A stretch of DNA of 64,000 nt from Pseudonocardia oceani (GCF_019263585.2 NZ_JADQDF010000001.1:3100001-3164000); one strand, 5' to 3'. Shown: positions 8,939 to 17,212, counted from the first letter of the stretch. Made by a program: numbers and translations. The notes: generated by a model from the sequence alone, not told the origin.

Positions 8939-9706
8939 CTACGCGGACCGGGGACCGACGCTCCGGGCCAGCGCACCCGGCGGCACGCCGTAGACCTTCT
9001 TGAACTCGCGGGTCAGGTGCGGCTGGTCGGAGAACCCGAGCACCTGCGCGACCTCGCTCAGCCCGACACCGGCGCAGATCAGCTCCCGGGCCTTCGCCAC
9101 CCGGACCTGCCGGGCGTAGGTCTGGGGAGCGACGCCGGTCGCGCCCGTGAAGGCCCGGGCGAGGTGGCTCGCGTGGACGCCGATCTCGCGCGCGAGGTCC
9201 TCGGTGCGGATGGTGCGCGTGCAGTTCTCCTCGATGAGCGAGCGGGCCGCTCGCGCCACCGACCCGTCCGTCGGCGTTGGCGGCTCGACCGGGGCCGCGC
9301 ACGTCTGCAGGAGCGCCCGCAGGCACGCCTCGATCGACGCGCCGTCCGCACCGGGCGTCGACAGCGCCTCGATGAGGTCGCGTGACTCGACCCGCGGCGA
9401 CACCACCTGCGTCGTGATCGCGGGGACGCACCCGGCGACGAACCCGGCCGACGGGTAGAGGATCTCGTACTCCGTCGACTCGTCGATGCTCGTGCCCGCG
9501 TGCACCTCGAAGGGGCGGACGACGAACACCTCACCGGCACGGGCCGTCCCGCTCCACCACCGCGACCGCACCTCCGCCGCACCGCTCCGCAGCGCCACCA
9601 CCGAACAGGTGCTGTGCAGGTGGAGGTCGAAGGAGGACGCCTCGGCCCGGGCCCGCAGGAGGTCGGGGCGCGGGAGGGCGAAGGTCATCGCATCGACTCG
9701 GGTCAT
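8939..9706 (-). CDS. AraC-family transcriptional regulator
   Basis: The C-terminal 100 residues form a double helix-turn-helix: DLAREIGVHASHLARAFTGA, then VGLSEVAQVLGFSDQPHLTREFKKVYGV, which matches the AraC/XylS signature. The N-terminus resembles the AraC_binding cupin (DLHLHSTCSVVALRSG, then GEVFVVRPFEVHAG), so it likely senses a small ligand. ATG 9706 was preferred over ATG 9769 because GAGGT lies upstream and the extra 21 residues look non-coding. It is transcribed in the same direction as trpB, whose start is 72 bp downstream of its stop, and is the obvious candidate controller of trpB and the monooxygenase. Confidence 0.87.
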   Translation of the reverse strand: MTRVDAMTFALPRPDLLRARAEASSFDLHLHSTCSVVALRSGAAEVRSRWWSGTARAGEVFVVRPFEVHAGTSIDESTEYEILYPSAGFVAGCVPAITTQVVSPRVESRDLIEALSTPGADGASIEACLRALLQTCAAPVEPPTPTDGSVARAARSLIEENCTRTIRTEDLAREIGVHASHLARAFTGATGVAPQTYARQVRVAKARELICAGVGLSEVAQVLGFSDQPHLTREFKKVYGVPPGALARSVGPRSA

Positions 9707-9787
9707 GGCAGCGCGACCTCGGTTCGTGGGCGACCGGACCGGGGCGATCGTGCCACGTGCGGGCGTCACCCGTGGTCGGCGGCGCCG

Positions 9788-10395
9788 TCAGGCAGGGGCG
9801 CCGAGCGGCGGGTGCTCGAGCACGCGCGGCTCGTATCCGACCAGCTGGATGCGACCGTCGAAGGTCCGGTGCTCGATCATCTCGAGGGCGACGTCCGGAC
9901 AGCCGTCGTAGATGCGTTCCGCGCCCATGGCCCTGGTGATCACCGGGAACATCCCCACCCGGAAGCGGTCGACCAGCCCGGCCCGCAGCAGGGACCGGCA
10001 CAGGCTCAGGCTGCCGATCGTGCTGAGGAGCCCCGAGCCGCTCTCCTTCATGGCGCGGACCGCCTCGACGGCGTCGTCCCGCACGAGCGTGGAGTTCGCC
10101 CACGTCAGCGGCCCCTCGAGCGAGGAGGAGAACACCACCTTGGTCGCTCGCGTGAGCTCGTCGACGGACGCCTCCTCCTCGGCCCTGAACTCGTCCTGCC
10201 CGTCCGGGACCTCGCCGCCGGCGAAGCCGGACATCAGCCGGTAGGTGTTCGCTCCCATCAGGTAGGTGATCTCGGGCTGCTCACCGAGCCACGCGAGGTA
10301 CTCCGGGCCTTCCAGGCCCCAGAACACCCGGGCCAGCCCTCTCCCGATGCGTGACCATCGAGCGAGGTGATGAAGTCGACGAGAAGCTCTGACAT
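9788..10395 (-). pseudogene. Dihydrofolate-reductase-like (RibD C-terminal) protein, frameshifted
   Basis: The N-terminus MSELLVDFITSLDGHASGEG is encoded from an ATG at 10395 with GAGGAAGG about 7 nt upstream. The body (FWGLEGPEYLAWLGEQPEI, then YLMGANTYRLMSGFA and VGMFPVITRAMG) lies in another frame. The break is at a GGG run near 10335, where one G appears to be missing (CCCGGGTGTTC). The family is RibD_C/DHFR-like reductases, whose substrates are mostly unknown. As the lesion is one base in a homopolymer, a sequencing or assembly error is as likely as true inactivation. The gene lies just left of the AICE attachment site. Confidence 0.75.
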
Positions 10396-10503
10396 GGCGA
10401 CGTCCTTCCTCGGGTGTCGCGAGGGTGGACGAACCGCGGACCACGAACTCATCGCGCCTGGACCGAGGAAGAACGTGGCTGTGGGGGAGATCCCTGGTGG
10501 GGA

Positions 10504-10548
10504 TGGAGCCGCCTTGGGGAGTCGAACCCCAGACCTACGCATTACGAG
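10504..10548. repeat. attL: 45-bp copy of the tRNA-Thr 3' half
   Basis: The 45 bp are identical to 21447-21491 and run from the encoded CCA of the tRNA through the T arm to the anticodon loop. The 5' half of a tRNA is absent here, so this is the attachment-site duplicate and not a gene. Similarity continues imperfectly to the left (GATCCCTGGTGGGG occurs just upstream of both copies), so the recombining region may be longer than 45 bp. Confidence 0.92.
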
Positions 10549-10642
10549 GCAGCACCAGTGCCGTCCGTGCCCGTCCATGAGGGTACGGACACGCTGGTCG
10601 CTGACCTGATGCGACGGGCGGCGACCCGGCCATAAACGCGCG

Positions 10643-10664
10643 AACTGCAACCACGACTGCAACC
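10643..10664. repeat. AICE left-end copy of a 22-bp terminal repeat
   Basis: The 22 bp hold two ACTGCAACC units separated by a short spacer. A copy with one mismatch lies in the same orientation at 21376-21397, just inside the other end of the element. Its position about 95 bp inside attL fits an arm-type integrase or excisionase binding site; that role is inferred. The rest of 10549-10747 contains no supported gene. Confidence 0.6.
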
Positions 10665-10747
10665 GCGCTGACCTCCTGACCCCGCGTCTCACGATCGCGT
10701 CCGCACCCCGGACGCACCTCGGTCGAGCCTTCTCCGGAGGGCTCCCG

Positions 10748-12403
10748 TTGATCGACCGCTCCCCTGCGCCCGCATCACGTGGCGCTGCTGATCCTGCCCG
10801 CTCGACGACGTCGACGACAGCGCCCGCTCTCGTCGCCGTCCTCCCGTCCGCGCTCGACACCATGCGCGGGACATCTGTGCCGGGCCGCCCGTCCGGACCG
10901 GCGCGGGCCACGGCCGGCGGCGGCGCCGGCCGGCCGGGGCGCGCCGGAGGCTGGAGCCCCGGCCAGGCCGGGCGCCGCCTCGGCCGTGGCCACGCCCAGG
11001 CCGAGCCCGGCGGCCCGGCAGGGCTTGTCCCATGTGCCATATCTGTCCGAGCACCGGAACGGCCGGACGTCGACACCGAGCCGGCTCCGCTGTGGCAGCC
11101 GTCGTTCCCGAGCGCCGAGCTGGTCCAGCACGCGGCCGACCTGATCCCGCACATCCGCGAGGGGGACGCGGGCTACCTCAAGGAAGGCCCGCGGTGGGAG
11201 ATCGTCGTCAGCCCTGGCGTCTTCCGCGTCCGCACTCGCGACTACGCCCGCGCCGAGCGCTCCCACGAACGCGCGGTCGAGCGGCATCGGAAGACGGTCG
11301 ACATGCGCGTGGCGTCGAAGGGCGATCTGCCCGAGGCGCTGCCGACCCGCGGCGCCATCACCACCTGGACGCGGAAGTCCCGAGCTCGGCTCGTCGAGCG
11401 GCTCTCCGACCTCGACTACACGTTCCTCTACGGGCGCTTCCACGTCTGCGCCGGCTGCCGGCACGAGTACGACGAGGACCTCGAGCGCTGCCCCCGCTGC
11501 CGGCACGCCGGCCGCACCACCGAGGACCGGCGGGGCCGCATCCCGGCCATGCTCACGCTGACCTACCCCGGAGACTGGCTCACCGTCGCTCCGACCGCCG
11601 ACGCGGCCACCAAGCACTTCCAGGCGCTGTGCAAGCGCTACGCCCGGACCTGGGGCGAGCCGTTGCGCGGGCCGTGGAAGAAGGAGTTCCAGCGCCGGGG
11701 CGCCCCGCACTTCCACCTCTCCACGACCCCGCCAATGGGCACGACCCTGGTCGACGACCCGAGCACCGGGCAGCCGATCCGGGTCGACTTCAAGCGCTGG
11801 CTCTCGATCACCTGGGCCGACATCGTCGGCCACCCCGACCCCGAGCAGCGCCGCCGCCACCTGCTCGCCGGCACGGGCGTGGACTACGCGCAGGGCATCA
11901 AGCTCACCGACCCGCGCCGGATGGCGATGTACTTCGCCAAGTACGGCACCGGCGGGGCCAAGGAGTACCAGCACCAGGTGCCACGCGAGTGGCTAACGAC
12001 GGTCTGCGTGTGCACGGAGTGCGGAGCCGGCTACGACTCCGACCGGGACGAGTGCCCGGACTGCGGCTGCCCCGACGCCGACGTGACGGAGGAGGGGAGC
12101 GTGGGCCGGTTCTGGGGGTACCGGGGCCTGCACCGCGAGCTGGCCATCCGGCAGGTGACGCCGGCGGTCGGGATCGCGGCCGGCCGCATCGCCCGGCGCT
12201 GGTACCGGGCCAAGGGCCTCACCAAGACGATCAGCGTGCAGCGAGTGGACCAGGCAACCGGCCGCGTGACCTACCGGCGCTCAACAGTGCGGAAGGAGTT
12301 GTTCAAGCACGGGCGCGGGTTCGTCTGCGTCAACGACGGGTCGGAGTTCGCTTCCCAGCTCGCGCGCTACCTCGCGGACCTCACTACCGCGGTTCCTTCT
12401 TGA
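10748..12403 (+). CDS. AICE replication initiator (RepSA-like, HUH type)
   Basis: This 551-residue protein should nick the element's origin to start replication of the excised circle. It shows the HUH metal motif in RGAPHFHLS (His 321 and 323), a later helix with Tyr residues (DPRRMAMYFAKYGTGG) that fits the catalytic region, and two Cys4 zinc-ribbon-like motifs: C234/C237/C248/C251, and a second that starts at CTEC and ends at CPDCGC. The start is TTG 10748, with GGAGG 7 nt upstream. An ATG at 10862 is possible but has no ribosome site. The first 95 or so residues are Ala/Pro/Gly-rich and may be dispensable. RepSA of pSAM2 is somewhat shorter. Confidence 0.85.
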   Translation: MIDRSPAPASRGAADPARSTTSTTAPALVAVLPSALDTMRGTSVPGRPSGPARATAGGGAGRPGRAGGWSPGQAGRRLGRGHAQAEPGGPAGLVPCAISVRAPERPDVDTEPAPLWQPSFPSAELVQHAADLIPHIREGDAGYLKEGPRWEIVVSPGVFRVRTRDYARAERSHERAVERHRKTVDMRVASKGDLPEALPTRGAITTWTRKSRARLVERLSDLDYTFLYGRFHVCAGCRHEYDEDLERCPRCRHAGRTTEDRRGRIPAMLTLTYPGDWLTVAPTADAATKHFQALCKRYARTWGEPLRGPWKKEFQRRGAPHFHLSTTPPMGTTLVDDPSTGQPIRVDFKRWLSITWADIVGHPDPEQRRRHLLAGTGVDYAQGIKLTDPRRMAMYFAKYGTGGAKEYQHQVPREWLTTVCVCTECGAGYDSDRDECPDCGCPDADVTEEGSVGRFWGYRGLHRELAIRQVTPAVGIAAGRIARRWYRAKGLTKTISVQRVDQATGRVTYRRSTVRKELFKHGRGFVCVNDGSEFASQLARYLADLTTAVPS

Positions 12404-12418
12404 CCACGTGCCCGAGCT

Positions 12419-12552
12419 GGCTCTCCCTCGCGGCGCAGGCAACGCCCGATCAGGAGCGGGGTCGGGCGCATCGGTGGAGCGCCCCGCTGGACGAACGACC
12501 GATGCGCCCGGCACCGGTCCTGATAGCCACAGGTGCGCCGTGAGGGAGAGCC
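12419..12552. repeat. Nested inverted repeats downstream of rep
   Basis: Outer arms of 19 bp (12419-12437 and 12534-12552) pair with one mismatch. Inside them, 13-bp arms (12463-12475 and 12498-12510) pair perfectly. The whole forms a two-level cruciform or stem in the gene-free stretch between rep and the HEPN gene. It could be the rolling-circle origin, a terminator or a structured RNA. A separate 7-bp hairpin (CCAGGGC/GCCCTGG) follows near 12580. Confidence 0.7.
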
Positions 12553-12736
12553 CCGGCCTCTCCTGAGCGGTGCCGGGTCCAGGGCGGAGCCCTGGTTGCT
12601 GGGTCAAACAGTGGTATCCGTTGAGGCCGGAGCGACCTCATGGCCAGTAGAGTCGCCGCCATGGCTAGACGTGCGGAGGATGCATGGCACAGGGCGTAAG
12701 TGCCGATGTCCTTCGACGCATCACGGCAGCAACTAA

Positions 12737-13659
12737 GACCGTGTTTGAGAAGGGTCGGCGTGTCTGCGCCGCGCGGGCCGCGCTCTGGTCCATCGTGGAC
12801 GGGTGGCTCGGCGTCAGCGGCGGTATCCCTCGGACACCAGCGATGAGCAGTGGGCGTTGATCGAACCGCTGTTGCCCGAGGCCGGGGCGGGTGGGCGTCC
12901 GGAGAAGCACCCGCGCCGGGACGTGGTCGACGCGATCCTCTACGTCGTGCGGGCGGGGTGCGCTTGGCGGGCTCTACCAGCGGACTTCCCGCCCTGGCAG
13001 ACCGTCTACTGGTATTTCAACCGGTGGGAACAGCAGAAGGTCACCGAGAAGATCCTCCCGGTCGTGCGCCGTCAGCTACGTGCCGACGAGGGGCGGGACC
13101 CGGAACCGAGCGCGGGGATCATCGACTCGCAGTCGGTGAAGGGTGCCGACACCGTCGGGCAGGACTCGCGCGGCTTCGACGCAGGGAAGAAGATCAACGG
13201 CCGGAAGCGGTTCATCGTGACCGACACCCTGGGCCTGCTGTTGACCACGGTGGTGTGCTCGGCGTCGGTGCAGGACCGCGACGGGGCGAAGTCGATCCTG
13301 CTCGACCTGTACCTGCGCACCAGGGTGCGGTTCGTCTACGCCGACGCCGGGTTCGCCGGACGCCTGCTGGAGTGGGCGAACACGATCCTGCGCACCAGCG
13401 TCGAGGTCGTGCGCAAACCGCCTGAGCAGCGCGGGTTCGCCGTCCTCCCGCGCCGCTGGGTGGTCGAGCGGACACTGGCCTGGCTGACCGCACACCGCCG
13501 TCTGGCCCGCGACTACGAACGCCACCCCGCCGTCTCCGAGGCCATGATCCGCTGGGCCGCGATCAACACCATCACCCGCCGCATCGCCCGCGGCAAGCCG
13601 GCCGCCCGCCAACAGAAGTACGTCTTCACACCCGCGACTTGATCTTCTCAAACACGCTC
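12737..13659. mobile_element. IS5-family insertion sequence, complete
   Basis: The element is 923 bp long with 16-bp terminal inverted repeats (GACCGTGTTTGAGAAG left; the right end reads GAGCGTGTTTGAGAAG on the other strand, one mismatch). TAA flanks it on both sides (12734-12736 and 13660-13662) as a 3-bp target duplication, which fits the TNA targets of IS1031-like IS5 members. One transposase gene fills it. The clean duplication and ends mean a recent insertion. Confidence 0.93.
12803..13642 (+). CDS. IS5-family transposase
   Basis: This 279-residue DDE transposase opens with the typical SDEQWALIEPLLP, then has RDVVDAILYVVRAGCAWRAL. The catalytic Asp residues lie in IIDSQSVKGA and VYADAGFAG, and the Glu in RRWVVERTLAWLTAHRRL, which is the YREK-like helix of IS5 enzymes. 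All three are present and the frame is uninterrupted, so it should be active. It starts at GTG 12803, 66 bp inside the left terminal repeat. It is high in GC, unlike the AT-richer HEPN gene it interrupts. Confidence 0.93.
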   Translation: MARRQRRYPSDTSDEQWALIEPLLPEAGAGGRPEKHPRRDVVDAILYVVRAGCAWRALPADFPPWQTVYWYFNRWEQQKVTEKILPVVRRQLRADEGRDPEPSAGIIDSQSVKGADTVGQDSRGFDAGKKINGRKRFIVTDTLGLLLTTVVCSASVQDRDGAKSILLDLYLRTRVRFVYADAGFAGRLLEWANTILRTSVEVVRKPPEQRGFAVLPRRWVVERTLAWLTAHRRLARDYERHPAVSEAMIRWAAINTITRRIARGKPAARQQKYVFTPAT

Positions 13660-14133
13660 TAAGGAGCAGATTGGTCACTACGGGGAAGGAGTGCACCTTG
13701 CTGCAACTTCCCGGACGACCATCGATGATCTTCGCCACCATGCGACCGCTGATCGAATCGAACTAGCGAAACATTTTCTCGAAGCAGCTAATCGCTTCGT
13801 TCGGGCTCGTCCAGCCCAGCCGCGTAGCGCGATAAGTCGGTACTACTACTCGATGTATCACGCGATCCGTGGTGTTGTGTTTTTTAGCTTCAAAGGCGAC
13901 GATCACGAGTCGCACACCAAGCTTCCTGGGAACCTGCCTAAAGATTTTCCTGATCGCTCGTACTGGAGTAACGAAGTTAAGAATGCACGCGAAAATCGTA
14001 ACGCCGCAGATTATGAGCCCTATCCCGCACCACATGCGACCTGGCGCTCGATGGCTAGCGATTTGCAGGGACTGGCCCCGATACTTCTGAGTACCTCCAT
14101 CGATTACCTCCGTGCGAAAGGTTGCAACTACCT

Positions 14134-15831
14134 ATGACTGGTAGCTCCAGCGTGCTGGATGTGACGCAAACCATTCAGCGTGAGTTTCGCGAGCGGGGCG
14201 GCGTTGAGCTCCTTAGTATCTCCGTGCGGCCCTATCCTGAGGAGACCAACTATATAGTCTTCGTCAAGGAGGAAGACTTTCATAGGGCAGCCGAGATCGG
14301 TAACGAACTTGACAGCATAATTTCATCTGAAACAAATAGGGCGTTCATCGTAGTTCGGCGCGCACCAAAGGAGATGACTTCGGACAGTAAGTCAGATCCG
14401 ATGGTCGATGGCGTCCAAGATCCCCGCGCTACCGAACTGGTTCGCCTCATCAGCTCTCGATCACGTGTTTCGGAAGTTCAGCCCAGCCTGTCTTATATTC
14501 GTGACATCCGATCCAGCATCGCCGCTATTACCACTGGCCGACATCATCTTGTATTTGGGCGCCGTGGAGCAGGAAAAACTGCCTTACTGGTTGAGGCGAA
14601 ACAGCAAGTTGAGCGCGAGGGCTCTCTGTCCTGCTGGGTGAACATTCAGACGCTGCGAAACGAGCCAGCGGATCGAGTGTTTCTGTACGTTCTTGAGGAG
14701 ATTCTTACAACAGTTGCGACAAGGCAGCAGGAGATCCGTCCCGAGTCGCTTATCTCGGTGATGGCTGTCGAAGTTTTCGACGAGGTTCGCCGCCTGCTGG
14801 GGCAACGAGAAACTGAGACAGTCGACGCGCAGCGCTTAATCCCTCGCGTTTCTCGGCTCTTGCGTCGCTTCCTGGAGCAGAGCGGTAACGCCCTCTACAT
14901 CTTCCTTGACGATTTCTACTACTTGCCGCGACACGATCAACCACGTGTACTAGACATGCTCAATTCCTGCATTAGAGACTGCGAAGCGTGGCTGAAGGTG
15001 GCCTCCATCCGGCATCTTACGAGGTGGTTTCAGTCTTCGCCGCCGATGGGTTTGCAGACAATTCAGGACGCCGATCTTATCGATCTTGACGTCACGCTTC
15101 AGGATCCGAAGCGAGCGAAGAGTTTCCTAGAGAGTATTTTGCTCGAGTATGCGAGGCATGTGGGCGTCACAAATCTGACGAAGCTTTTCCATGGCAAAGC
15201 ACTGGACCGGCTTGTCCTAGCCTCTGGTGCGGTCCCCCGAGACTACCTAGTTCTAGCCAGTGACACGATTGTCAAGGCCCAGCGAAGGGCAAGTGCAAAG
15301 TTGGTCGGCGCTCAAGAGGTTAATCAGGCTGCCGGCGACGCTGCTCAAGTAAAAATTCAGGAACTCGAAGAAGATATGGCGTCGAATCTTCAAGTCGCTG
15401 AGCGGACTGTTCGAGCGCTTAGCATTGTCCGAGATTTCTGCCTCAATGAAAAGAGCTACACCTACTTCCTCGTCGATTTCCGCGACAAAGAAGTTCATCC
15501 TGAGCTGTACTCAGTCCTCACTGACCTGATGGACGTACGACTGATTCACGTAATCGATCCGAGCGTCTCTAATCCCCACATCGCCGGGAGGCGGTCTGAG
15601 GCATTCATGTTGGACCTAAGCCAATTCTCTGGGTCTAGACTGAAGCAGGGCATTCAGATTCTTGACTTCCAGAGTGGTCGAATAGTCTCGCGCCGAACGC
15701 GCACAGGTGCTGAAAACACCAAAGTTGGAGGTACGCCTCTTCAGGTAATCGCGATCCTTCGAGGTGCGCCGAGTTTTGAACTTTCTCGTTTAGGCGAGCT
15801 GATCGGCGAGGTCACGGAGTCCAGTAGTTAA
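14134..15831 (+). CDS. AAA/ORC-like P-loop ATPase, HEPN partner
   Basis: This 565-residue protein has a P-loop GRRGAGKT at residues 142-149 and a Walker B LYIFLDDFYYL near residue 258. It then has a helical lid-like region (SGAVPRDYLVLASDTI) that recalls ORC/Cdc6 or STAND-type ATPases. The first 90 or so residues form a small separate domain I cannot name, and the last 100 look like a winged-helix region. The ATG at 14134 overlaps the HEPN stop as ATGA. A TTG at 14122 is a less likely start. Codon use is AT-richer than all neighbours, as in the HEPN gene, so the two entered as one cargo. A nucleic-acid-sensing switch that controls a HEPN effector is plausible but unproven. Confidence 0.8.
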   Translation: MTGSSSVLDVTQTIQREFRERGGVELLSISVRPYPEETNYIVFVKEEDFHRAAEIGNELDSIISSETNRAFIVVRRAPKEMTSDSKSDPMVDGVQDPRATELVRLISSRSRVSEVQPSLSYIRDIRSSIAAITTGRHHLVFGRRGAGKTALLVEAKQQVEREGSLSCWVNIQTLRNEPADRVFLYVLEEILTTVATRQQEIRPESLISVMAVEVFDEVRRLLGQRETETVDAQRLIPRVSRLLRRFLEQSGNALYIFLDDFYYLPRHDQPRVLDMLNSCIRDCEAWLKVASIRHLTRWFQSSPPMGLQTIQDADLIDLDVTLQDPKRAKSFLESILLEYARHVGVTNLTKLFHGKALDRLVLASGAVPRDYLVLASDTIVKAQRRASAKLVGAQEVNQAAGDAAQVKIQELEEDMASNLQVAERTVRALSIVRDFCLNEKSYTYFLVDFRDKEVHPELYSVLTDLMDVRLIHVIDPSVSNPHIAGRRSEAFMLDLSQFSGSRLKQGIQILDFQSGRIVSRRTRTGAENTKVGGTPLQVIAILRGAPSFELSRLGELIGEVTESSS

Positions 15832-15833
15832 AA

Positions 15834-16268
15834 CTACCTGTGGTCTTGCAGTAGATCGATTCCGTCGTGTGCCCGCGCAAACGGTCCACCAACGAGAGCG
15901 TCGGTAACTCGAACTGAATATGCGGGGGTCATGTGTTGGGTAATCTCGTCAACACTTAGCCAGTCAATCTGACCCGCCTCGTCGGTGCTGGTTGCAGCGC
16001 CACTTAGTGGGTGACAGCGGAAGACGATGGCGACGACTCCGCGGGCCAGGTTCTTGTAGACCCCGGTGAGGCGCTCGACCTCGACCTCGACGCCAGTCTC
16101 CTCGCGAACCTCTCGGCGGACTCCGGCCTCGAACGTCTCGTCCAGTTCCAGCACGCCGCCCGGGGGCTCCCAGTGCTGGTTGTCGCGGCGCTGGATCGCG
16201 AGGATCCGGCCGTCGTCGCGGATGACGATTCCGGCGACGCTCACCGAGTGCTTCGGGGTGTCAGTCAC
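15834..16268 (-). CDS. Nudix hydrolase, Pif-like (AICE transfer immunity)
   Basis: This 144-residue protein carries a full Nudix box: GGVLELDETFEAGVRREVREETG, i.e. the G-x5-E-x7-REVREETG pattern near residues 38-60. Such enzymes split nucleoside diphosphates linked to another group. In pSAM2 the immunity factor Pif, which blocks redundant transfer between donors, is a Nudix protein encoded beside the GntR repressor korSA. The same arrangement here (divergent, 76 bp apart) makes a Pif role likely by analogy. GTG 16268 has GGAGG about 5 nt upstream. It converges on the ATPase gene with a 2-bp gap. Confidence 0.8.
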   Translation of the reverse strand: MTDTPKHSVSVAGIVIRDDGRILAIQRRDNQHWEPPGGVLELDETFEAGVRREVREETGVEVEVERLTGVYKNLARGVVAIVFRCHPLSGAATSTDEAGQIDWLSVDEITQHMTPAYSVRVTDALVGGPFARAHDGIDLLQDHR

Positions 16269-16344
16269 CGGACCTCCAGCATGGTGATTTGCATCTGTTG
16301 CAAGACCTGGTCACGCTACAGCTACCTACACGTCTGGAGGAGTT

Positions 16345-17121
16345 GTGGAACTCGGGTCGCTCGACCGCAGCGACGATCGGCCGCCCTACCGGCAGATCGC
16401 CGACCAGTTGCGTGCGGCGATCGACCGCGGGGACCTGGCCGCCGGTGACAAGCTCCCCTCCGAGGCAGTGCTGATGGGCCACTACGAGGTGGCCCGGATG
16501 ACAGCCCGGCAGGCGATCCAGGAACTCCGCTCCGAGGGGCGCGTCGTCGCGGAGCAGGGGCGCGGTGTGTTCGTCCGGCTTCCCGCTCCGGTGCGCCGGC
16601 TCGCCTCCGACCGGTTCGCCCGGCGCCACCGCGACGCCGGCCACGGTGCGTTCCTCGCCGACGCGGAGAAGGCGGGCGTGACGCCGACGGTCGACGAGAT
16701 CGAGGTCAGCCGGAAGCCGGCGCCGGACGCGATCCGAGAGCGGCTCAAGGTCGACGCCACCGACGAGGTGGTGGTGCGGTCGCGGCGGTACCTGGCTGAG
16801 GGGGTGCCGGTCGAGATGGCGGTGTCCTACATCCCGGCGGACCTAGCCGAGGGCACGCGGATCGTCGAGGCGGACAGCGGACCGGGCGGCATCTACGCCC
16901 GACTGGAGGAGGCCGGCCACCTGCTCGACCGGTTCACCGAGGAGATCACCGCGCGGATGCCGACGGCCGACGAGCGTCGTCGCCTGCGGCTCGGGCCGGG
17001 CACGCCGGTGCTCACCGTGCTCCGGACCGCGTACGACACCGACGGCCGCGCCGTCGAGGTGTGCGACACCGTCAAGGCCGCCCTGGCCTACGTCCTGGAG
17101 TACGACGTCCCCGCTCGCTGA
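16345..17121 (+). CDS. GntR/HutC-family regulator, KorSA-like
   Basis: This 258-residue repressor has an N-terminal winged helix (PPYRQIADQLRAAIDRGDL, then GDKLPSEAVLMGHYEVARMTARQAI) and a C-terminal UTRA ligand domain (DEVVVRSRRYLAEGVPVEMAV, then GTPVLTVLRTAYDTDGR). This is the HutC type seen in KorSA of pSAM2, which represses transfer and replication genes of the element. GGAGGAG lies just before GTG 16345. Its likely operators are the 76-bp gap shared with the Nudix gene and the inverted repeat downstream at 17163-17212. Confidence 0.87.
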   Translation: MELGSLDRSDDRPPYRQIADQLRAAIDRGDLAAGDKLPSEAVLMGHYEVARMTARQAIQELRSEGRVVAEQGRGVFVRLPAPVRRLASDRFARRHRDAGHGAFLADAEKAGVTPTVDEIEVSRKPAPDAIRERLKVDATDEVVVRSRRYLAEGVPVEMAVSYIPADLAEGTRIVEADSGPGGIYARLEEAGHLLDRFTEEITARMPTADERRRLRLGPGTPVLTVLRTAYDTDGRAVEVCDTVKAALAYVLEYDVPAR

Positions 17122-17162
17122 ACCGGCCCGCACAGGCTGCGCGCGTCTGTACTCGTCGTAAG

Positions 17163-17212
17163 TCCTCTAGGTGTCTAGCTATCTCGTGGTACCGTCCAAC
17201 CTGCCTAGAGGA
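17163..17212. promoter_or_regulatory. Inverted repeat upstream of the AICE transfer genes
   Basis: TCCTCTAGG (17163-17171) and CCTAGAGGA (17204-17212) are perfect 9-bp inverted arms 32 bp apart, in the 128-bp gap before the transfer-region operon. A half-site-like GTCTAG lies between them. It is well placed to be an operator for the GntR regulator encoded just upstream or a promoter-proximal structure. Binding is inferred from position only. Confidence 0.45.

Larger units (their letters stand above)
12684..14137 (+). pseudogene. HEPN-like protein gene split by an IS
   Basis: Removing the IS and one TAA target copy joins codons 1-18 (ATG 12684, with GGAGG upstream) in frame to 13663-14137, restoring a 175-residue protein. 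It has the helical HEPN look: an Arg/Tyr-rich helix (SAISRYYYSMYHAIRG) and a late RENRNAADYEPYP that resembles the HEPN Arg-x4-6-polar motif. HEPN proteins are often RNases or nucleotidyltransferase partners in toxin-antitoxin and phage-defence systems. Base composition is far less GC-rich than the flanks. The gene overlaps the ATPase gene by ATGA, so the two were translated together. An internal GTG at 13691 could still yield a 148-residue form. The HEPN assignment is from motif pattern only. Confidence 0.7.

Noticed and set aside
10549..10747. A gene in the gap between attL and rep
   Set aside because: Short open frames here lack ribosome sites and motifs; the stretch holds the 22-bp terminal repeat and probably rep's promoter.
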